Shown here piece after piece: positions 27,101 to 36,100 of a DNA stretch of 64,000 nt. Position numbers and translations under genes: made by a program. The DNA is taken from NCBI GenBank assembly GCA_003116995.1, contig BDSL01000061.1, positions 434,001 through 498,000 of the forward strand, read 5' to 3'. The DNA comes from Yamagishiella unicocca (taxonomy: Eukaryota > Chlorophyta > Chlorophyceae > Chlamydomonadales > Volvocaceae). The notes under the pieces were generated by a model. It was given only the letters and a program-made list of their open reading frames with translations, searched no databases and was not told the origin of the DNA. Each line of letters starts with the position of its first letter. Within the stretch, counting starts at the first letter, position 1.

Positions 27101-30100
27101 GAGCTGAACAACTGGCTGCGGCAGAACATGTCGCCTGCGAGGGGGGGTCCGCGGTGGAGCGCGCGCGGGGTGCGTTGCGTTGCATTGCGGAGCACGCAGT
27201 GGCGGACTAGGGTGCGCGACGAAAACCGGATGATGCTTTTTATTGGGCAACAAGCTGATAGGAAGTGGAATCCCTGACTGATTGCGCGGTGTGTTGTGGG
27301 ATGTTCATGAACGAACGATCTGCAGAAACCCATTCCAACCCCGTCTCTTCTAAGTGGCGTTTTTGTGCGACAAGGGCTGCCCCTCTGCTGCAACCCCAAG
27401 TAAGGCCCTTCGCTGCCCCCGGCCACCACCTCCTTACGCAGGAACGTGGACGCCCAACCCGGGCCTCAACACCCTCCTGCCGTTACCACTTATGCCTCTT
27501 ACACGCCTCCCCACTCCTCGCCAACGCTCCGATGTCGCGGGCGCAAGATACATGATTGCCGTACGTAAAGCCAAATTATAAACATCTGCACGCATATTTT
27601 GCTATGAGCTGAAAAAATGGCACTCTGCTTTTTTACGGACTTATATTTCACCAATTAAGCCGCAAGCTGCTATAATATTTCGTACCTCGTCAACCTCGCC
27701 CACAGGGTTTAGGCAGCCAAACCAAGTTATCATATCTCACACACTTGTTCAAAACCGGTATTCACTTATGCCTTTACTTTCTCTTTATTTATCCCCCGTG
27801 GAGCGCAAGTGCGCGTGTCTACGGCCCCCACCTGCCGTGTAAACCGAGATGGCTCCGACGCCGCCGCACGACTGCACGCCTCCGTTCATGACGCCCGGCA
27901 GGGACAGCAGGCAGGTCATGTCGCACGTCCCTCGACTGGCGGCGGCAATACTGCCTGTGTCGCTGCTGCCGTAGCACGCGTTGCCTCCTGACATGCCAAA
28001 GAGGCTTCGTGCGGAGGAGGGTTAGGGAGGAGGGTTAGGGAGGAGGATTAGGGAGGAGGGTTAGGGAGGAGGGTCAGGGAGGAGGGTCAGGGATGAGGGT
28101 CAGGGAGGAGGGTCAGGGAGGAGACCCGGTGCCGAGCAACCGTTGGAAAAGGGAAAGGAGGGCGACTGGGGTTAGGCTGGTAAAGGCATTGAGCAAGTAG
28201 GGCCAGCAGGAGGACGCGTGCGGACGACGCAAGAGTCCGCAGACATTAAGGGGCTCCGCTGCCGACTTTGTCGGTTGAGTTCAGCGGTGGTTTAACGCGA
28301 CATGTCTGCGACATTATGGCCGCCCACGAATGTCATTAGCCACTGCGCCTGCCTGCGCGCCTGTGGGTTTGCCCGCATTCAGCTAGGCAGGTGGGTCGTG
28401 CCATCATGGCCTCCAGAAACCCTTCCCCCGACCTACCGGGCCCCTCTTCCCCCGACCTACCGGGCCCCTCTTCCCCCGACCTATGGGTTTCTTTTCAGCC
28501 CCACCCTCCGCACCGTTTTCCCCTTTATGCACGGGCTTCATCTCACCCCCCAACCCCCGCACCCCCCCCCCGGTACCTGTAGCCAGCCAGCCTGGCGCGT
28601 TGGGCGCAGTCTGAGAGGGAAATCACGCCCCCGCTCAGCAGCGCCGGCATGAGGGAGGAGGCCGCGTCCGCGAAGCAGCCCGCGTAGGTGACGTCCTCGG
28701 GCAGCGAGACTGCGCAGCGGGGCCACACGTGGGTGGGCAAATAAACGAGGATGGGCAAATAAAACGCGGGTCGTGGGTCGCCGCAAACGCAGGCCAGCTC
28801 CACGACCCGTACCCCTCCTCCACGCACGCGCCCTCCTCTGCACCTGCTGCCCTCTGTGGCCAGCTGCGTGCACCTGCTGCCTTCTTATGGCCAGCTGCGT
28901 GCACCTGCTGCCTTCTTATGGCCAGCTGCGTGCACCTGCTGCCTTCTTATGGCCAGCTGCGTGCACCTGCTGCCTTCTTATGGCCAGCTGCGTGCACCTG
29001 CTGCCTTCTTATGGCCAGCTGCGTGGACATACAGCTGCACCGGCCCACCACGCGACGCGACCAGCAGCGCACAGACGCGGCACCGACCCGCGGGTCGCAG
29101 CTCGACTTACACAGCCGCTCGCACACCGGTGGGTGCAGATCGCTGCACGACGTGTCCTCCCACACCAGTCTGTAGTCCGTGCCCACGACGCAGTTATCCC
29201 CCGGCTGGCCGTCCGGCTGGGTGGGAGACGACCCGTCCAGGGGGTTCTTCCAGTTGAGGTAGTCCTCTGCGGACATTCCAAGGTTCCAGGGTGGGGTAGG
29301 GGGCGGGGAACGGGTCCAGAGCGGAGGTAAGCGGGGTGTAAGGACCAGAGGAGGTGAGCGGGGTGTAAGGACCAATCCCGCTACGGGCAGCAACCCACCC
29401 GACATTGCGCGGCCATCCGCCAGCGCCCAGTCGGTTAGCCGCTGGGTCGAGGGCGTGCCGCTGACACGGCTCATGCCCAGCCACACGCTGCTGCCAGCGA
29501 GCAGCAACACGTTCGCGGCCTGGACGATCACGGACGCCTCCACGGCGCTGCGCGGTGAGGCCAGCACGCCGCCAGTGGCACGGCACTGCGCATCGGCCCT
29601 GAACGCCACGCTCGGTGGCTGGTAGTAGTACCTGGCCGGACATGGAGGTGGTGGGTGGTGGGCGGTAGGGGCGGGAGCGAAGGCGTGGGGGTAGGTTTAG
29701 GGTCTGAAGGGGATACTGGTGTAGGCTTTTCGACACCGGTGATGAGGTATAGTTTTGGGTGCGAGTGCAAGAATGTTAGAACGAGGGATGGCATCGGAGC
29801 CCGTGGGGCCCGGGCGCGGGGAGAGGCGCTCCTAGGCAGGGATGCTGGCATCCGTTGTCGGCAGACACCAAAACTCGATCCCGCGCTTTGCGGTTCCCAG
29901 TGCCTAGGGCCCGCTGTTGGCCGCCCGCTCACGTGGTCTGTCGCATCTCACAATTCAGCGCACGCTCGAGGATATAGTGATGTGCAAAACGCCATGCGCA
30001 AAACGCCATGCGCAAAACGCCATGTGCAAAATGCTTCCAAAACGATTTGCGCGGAACAGACCCACTTGTCTTCCAGCTGGTACACCGATATGAGGGAGGT

Positions 30101-33100
30101 GCCACCGCAGCCCAGCAGGCCGCTCGACGGGCACCTCGTCGTGCAGGCGGCATTCTGGGAGTAGCCCCTGTATAAGTCCGAGAAGTTCGAGCCGCCGCGG
30201 CAGTCTTGTCCGTCCTGCGCACCGAGTGGGGCAGGGCAGCCATGGCAGTAGCAGGGTAGGCAGGACAGCCAGCAGGGCAGCCATGGCAGTAGCAGGGTAG
30301 GCAGGACAGCCAGCAGGGCGGGCAGGGCAGTAGCAGGGTGGGCAGGACAGCCAGCAGGGCGGGCAGGGCAGTAGCAGGGTGGGCAGGACAGCCAGCAGGG
30401 CAGCCATGGCAGTAGCAGGGTAGGCAAGACAGCCAGCAGGGCAGGCAGGGCAGTAGCAGGGTAGGCAGGATAGCTAGCAGGGCGGGCAGGGCAGCAGTCG
30501 GCAGGGCAGGCAAGACAGGCGATATAAGCGCAGTCAGGCCAGTCAGGCCAGTCAGGCCAGTCAGGCCAGTCAGCGCCAGGGCAGGCAGGCCGCTTAGCAA
30601 CAAGGTAGGGCCAGCCAAGCGGGAGCTAACTAGCGGGTGGAGGTACGTGTCACGCTGGGTCCAGCTCACACCAACCGGTGGAGACAGGAGGCTGCCGGCG
30701 ATGCGCGCCGCGATCCTAAACGTGAGGTACTATCAGTTGGAGGCGTGGGCCGGTGCCAGTGGGGTCCACCCGCCGGCGCAGTGTCTGCTCGGCTGCAGAC
30801 GTGCTGGAGTGCTCACCCTGATGCTGAACAGTGGGTAGCTTGCAGCGCGAGCCAGGCCCGCGCATCTCTCCACGGTCATGCCCGAATCGGACAGCGACAG
30901 GGCTCCTCTTAGAACCGCCCCCCCGTCATCGGTGTAGCAGCCGCGGTAGTAGTAGCCGTAGCTTGAGCGGGAAGCTGGTGAGGCGAGCGTGGGGGCGGGG
31001 GCAGGGGGGATGCCAACGAAGAGTGGGTTTCGGGTTTCGAGTTTTTCCCGGACGACCTCAGGTCTGGTCTGATCTCCTAAATACCTAGTGTTCTATAGCC
31101 TCGGCACCTGAAGCGGACAGGCTTCACAGGTTTCTGACGGCTGTCAACGACGCTGCCTCCTGGCTCTTCAATCATAGTGCCTTTCCCCACACACTCAGCT
31201 CACCCGCACGCCGCCCTGCTGGCTAAGGAAACACTTCCCGCGTTCCACCCTTTCATCCCCAAGGCTTACGTTTACCAGAATGCACGCCTGCCCGCCCTAC
31301 AGCGGCCCCTTGCGGTAGACCCTGACCTCTCCTATGGTCTCCAAACGGTGGTCAGTGGACCTCCTCCTTCCGCTGCCATCTCGCAAATTCAATCGATCCC
31401 TCTCTTTATCGCCCTCCCCCTCGCCTCGCCTCAACCAGTCCTCGCGCGCGGAGGCCCCCTTTGAATTTCCTCTGCATCCCCCTGCGCTGGCCCTTCCGAC
31501 GTCGGGCCTCCCCGACCGGCCCCCGGCCCTTCACCCCTTTTCCGGCAGCTGCCAACCTCCCGCTGCCTTACCGCTCCAAAATTTGGTGCTTATCGTATCG
31601 ACGGCCACCCACGACACTCGCAGCTTCCACAGCCGGGTCTCGCAGCGTGCCGTTACCACCATGTCGAATCCCAAGTTCGTTATGCTAACCGCCTCGGCGC
31701 TCACGTTAGCGGAGGCGGTCGAGTCACTGCGGGCGGGTTGAGAGGAAGCCCGTAAGTCGACACGTACATATGTTAATAAATATATATATAAGCCTTGAAG
31801 AAACCAGTTTTAACACGCGCTTGCATCTGCTGCGGGTAGGCGGGCGGGTGGTACGGCGTGTCGTACACCGTGCGGCGTGTGGCGGAGACAGGTCGTACAG
31901 CTATCGAGCATCCAGCCATGTGGTACGAAGGCACGACGCTGGCTGAGGTAAGATGGTATGTCAGTGAGATGATATGTGGGTATGTGATATGTGGGTACAG
32001 GGCGGCTCGGTGTGCTGGGATCGCGATGGTCCGGAAATGTCCGCCCGCCTCCGAATAACACGCGTGCCGATGTTCGCATCGGAGGCAGCACCCCAGCATA
32101 AGCGAGGAAGAGTGCAACTTCCGCCAGACCCCTCACCCATCAATTGCGTAGATGGAAACCGCCACTTCGGGAACAGCCATGGGGAACGGCCTCGCGAAGA
32201 GCACCTCCACCCGAAGGGTCCGGTCCACGCACTCATTCGCGAACTCCCCGTTCATCGACAGGCCGCTGCAGCGCGTGTAGTCGCCCTGATCTGACGGCAG
32301 ACAATCGTAAGACACCTCGCCTGTCGTACGGGGCGGCAGTTCCGTACGCGGGGACGCGCGCGGTCGGTTTAGCGACACCGGAAATACGGCAGTACGGTAT
32401 CGGCAGCAACAATATTAAGATACTCAGCCAACTGGAGATCCTTTCCACTGGCTGTCAAGGTGCGCACATGTTGTCGCGCATGTGGGCGACCGCTGCCCAA
32501 CGGCTCCTGCCCTTGCCCCTCCTTCTCTGCGCCGCAGCCCTACCCATTCAACCACGCCCGCCCAGCCATGTCCCCAACCATGTCCCCACCTGACGCCATG
32601 AGAGGATGGTCCACCAGCAGAAAATCCGCAGAGAAGCCGGTCATGGTGCCGACGGACTGAGAGGCGCACAGAGACGCGCTGACCTTCTTGCTTCCGCTGG
32701 ACACTACGAGACTCTGTGTGCTCGGCAAGCAGCGGGCGGGGAGCGAGCGCGGATACCATCACCATCGGCGAGTGCCGCGCAGGCAGCAAGACAGGGCAGC
32801 AGCAGGACAGGAGTCAGCAGCAGCTCAGCAGATGTACGGGCACCATCGGCTGCGGTTGACCGGTAATACGGAGCGTAGCAGGCACGCGGGCCACCGCTGG
32901 CGGCCGGCTAGTCGCTGAGGCCCGCGGCCCCTCAGGGTGCCCTCACCGTGGAGTCAGGAGCTCCAGCCCCCGTGCCGTTGCGCTCCGTAACCGCCACGAA
33001 AACCCCCGGCGAATGGCCAGGCGGCAGCGTCAGGGCTTGGTAATCCACCTCCGCTGCCTGGCACGGCCATGTGCAACTGGTGCCGTTGCAGCTGCGGACG

Positions 33101-36100
33101 TTTGTGAAGACGGCCATGTCTGCGTGGCGCGTGGGAAGAGGCGCGCGGGCGGTGGCGGGGGGCCGTGGATGGCTTCGGAGCGAGACGCCACATTACTCCA
33201 GAATGGCCTGGGATGGCAACTTTACAAAAGCAGAACGGTCTGGGATGGCAACTTAAAAAAGCGGAATGGCCTGGGATGGCAACTTAAAGGAGAGCGGGCT
33301 ACCGTGATTGGGAAAGCAGGTCGACGATATAACGCCGCTCCCGACTTCTCAGCTTGCATCTTCGAGCGAGTATTCAAATCTTCTCCCAGGACGCATTTCC
33401 TCGATCCACGGGTTCCTTATGTACGGCGTCTACCCAATGCAGCCGGTGCTCGCCCTTTTTAAACCCGCCCCTTCCCGCCAGCCCTGCTGCCGAGCAACCC
33501 GCCCCCACCCACCATCTGGCACGGCGTCAAGGATCACAACATTGATCGTCCAGTCCCCGTCGCTCGCCTCTACCGTGTAGTATGACGTGGTGACGTCCAG
33601 CAGCCGCACTGAGTAGCCCCTGCGTGGTTGGATGGGGTAGGTTTCGATTGAATCGGTGCCGTGCATGTCGGCACGTGCGATAGCAGGAAATGCGCATTGG
33701 CGACTGGTTCCGGACGTGCTGCGAGCCGGGCAGGTGCACAGACCTGGCGACGAGGCGACCCACCACACATCCATTGTCCGACCCCGGGTCACACCGCCGC
33801 TGCTGCCGCTTGTGTGCTGCCCCCGCTGCTGCTGGACCAACCGACGGCGCCCGACACATGAAGCAACGCTGTCCGCAACCCAACCCTCCCTGGGGCTGTC
33901 ATCACCCAACCCTCCCTGGCCCTGTCATCACCCAACCCTCCCTGGCGCTGTCAGCGCCCAACCCTCTCTGGCGCTGGTCAGCGCCCAACCCTCCCTGGCC
34001 CTGTCATCACTCAACCCTCCCTGGCCCTGTCATCACCCAACCCTCCCTGGCGCTGTCAGCGCCCAACCCTCCCTGGCGCTGGTCAGCGCCCAACCCTCCC
34101 TGGCGCTGTCAGCGCCCAACCCTCCCTGGTGCTGTCAGCGCCCAACCCTCCCTGGCAACGCCGCCGCCCCCCCTCTCCACAAGTCTCGCCCTTGCATATC
34201 CAGCCATCACACCAAGTTTCCACCATGCACCCCAAAACGGGCTTTCGAAACGTTCACTAAACCGCGCGGGGTCGTTGTGTCCTCCCACACCAAGTTTCCA
34301 CAATCCACCCCAAAACGGGCTCTCGAAATGTTCACTGGAAAGCGCGGGGTCCTTGTCCCAAGTTCATCTAGGCATTGCAGCCGGGGTCGACACTCGACCT
34401 CCGGATTTAGTTACCTTGACCAATTCCAAATGTTGTACCAAACGCTCCCTATTCGGTCTTATGTTTTAGTGCAGACACACGGGTTTTCCTTTCATGCCTC
34501 TCGCGACACCCGTTTACGTACCCGTAGTCCGGGACATCGAACCCCCGTACAGACACCAGCACGAACGGAGGGCGGCGGTAAGTCGCTGCAAAGGTGAATA
34601 TGTAGCTACCGGCGGCCGGTAGGCTCTGCTGCTGGATGACGGGCTTTTCCAATCCGAATCCCGCAAAGCCTGTTGCGGGGGCCGGTAAGGGCGCAGTGAG
34701 GTGTGAGTAGGAATCCGGGACGATTGAACGCAGGCGCCCAAACGAGTGTCCCAAGCGGTTTTTGTCGGTTATATCATTTTCCCGCACAAGTAATAACCCA
34801 CTGGTTTCCTCTCAACGCTTTCCCAGACGTCGTTCCAGAACCCCGCAGCCACCAAAGGGTAGCTGCAGACGCCGTCAACACATCTGCAGAAAACACGACG
34901 TCAGGACCGGCCCCCTGGACCCCTCGGCTTCCTAGCCGGGCATCATCGGATTCCCAAGACCCTTCCGTCCGTCGCTGTCGCCAACCCGGCGCATCAACGC
35001 TCCCTCCCAGCGCCACCATAGTCAGCCGCGACGGCACCCATGAGCGCGAACATCACTACGCCGCCAGTGCTAGCCAGGGATGGCTCACAGGGGAACAGCT
35101 GGCCGCGTCGACTCGGACTCGCCGCTCGTCAGGCCTGCCGCTGGGCATTGCAGTGCCGCAATCCAATGGGTTCCAATCGAGGAAGCGCCCGCCATTGCCA
35201 CGGGTGCGACGATACGATACCAGCAGGACCGGCAGGACGGGCTGCGCACCGTCCACCACACCCCGAGCTGCAGGTCGCGGTGCCCCAGGAGGCGACCCAG
35301 CGACCCAGGTGGGTTGGCGGGAAGCATGCGGGGCTCCCAACGATGGGCTGCTCAGCTGCCCACTCAACCCCGGGCCATCCCCCGCCCCATCCTCCCCTCC
35401 CCCACGGTTTTTCTCGCATCCCCGGGTCTTCCTCGCAACCCTCCCCCTCCCCGGGTCTTCCTCGCAACCCTCCCCCTCCCCGGGTCTTCCTCGCAACCCT
35501 CCCCCTCCCCGGGTCTTCCTCGCAACCCTCCCCCTCCCCGGGTCTTCCTCGCAACCCTCCCCCTCCCCGGGTCTTCCTCGCAACCCTCCCCCTCCCCGGG
35601 TCTTCCTCGCAACCCTCCCCCTCCCCGGGTCTTCCTCGCAACCCTCCCCCTCCCCGGGTCTTCCTCGCAACCCTCCCCCTCCCCGGGTCTTCCTCGCAAC
35701 CCTTCCCCTCCCCGGGTCTTCCTCGCAACCCTTCCCCTCCCCGGGTCTTCCTCGCAACCCCCACCCTCCCCCATGCGCACTGCCATAAGGGGGGATCCCA
35801 CGTGCGGCGGCACAACGCCACGGCCGCCACAGCCGCCACGGCTGCCGCAGCTGCCGCAGCCCCGCGCAAACGGCACTGCCGTGCGTGCTGCAGAGCACGG
35901 GCGCCGCAGCCGAGCAGCCGCGACCCTGGCCGCTCTTTCGCGTCGTTTTCAACTACTACTCTTAAAGTGCCAATCTACGTTCGTCCTTGCAACCTATTCT
36001 TTCCCCCCACACTCAAGCGCCCTGGGCGCTCGCACGCAGCCGGCGCGCTGGCGCCAGCATCAGGCGCACCTAGCACTCCTGCCACAGCTCCCACTTCGGC

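Noticed and set aside
28013..28120. TTAGGG-like units as an internal telomere
   Set aside because: The unit is AGGGAGGAGGGT with only occasional TTAGGG; it does not match the algal TTTTAGGG telomere and is intronic.
28857..29030. 31-bp direct repeats as a CRISPR array
   Set aside because: Repeats are head to tail without spacers and sit in a eukaryotic intron.
34802..34883. Candidate exon encoding [20 protein letters not shown]
   Set aside because: Splice sites are fair, but its length breaks phase with both neighbours; it may be an alternative or decoy exon.
35056..35330. Possible extra H-type-lectin exons ([11 protein letters not shown] frame) between gene A exons 3 and 4
   Set aside because: Exon 3 joins exon 4 directly in phase 1, and no acceptor-donor pair gave a phase-compatible insert.
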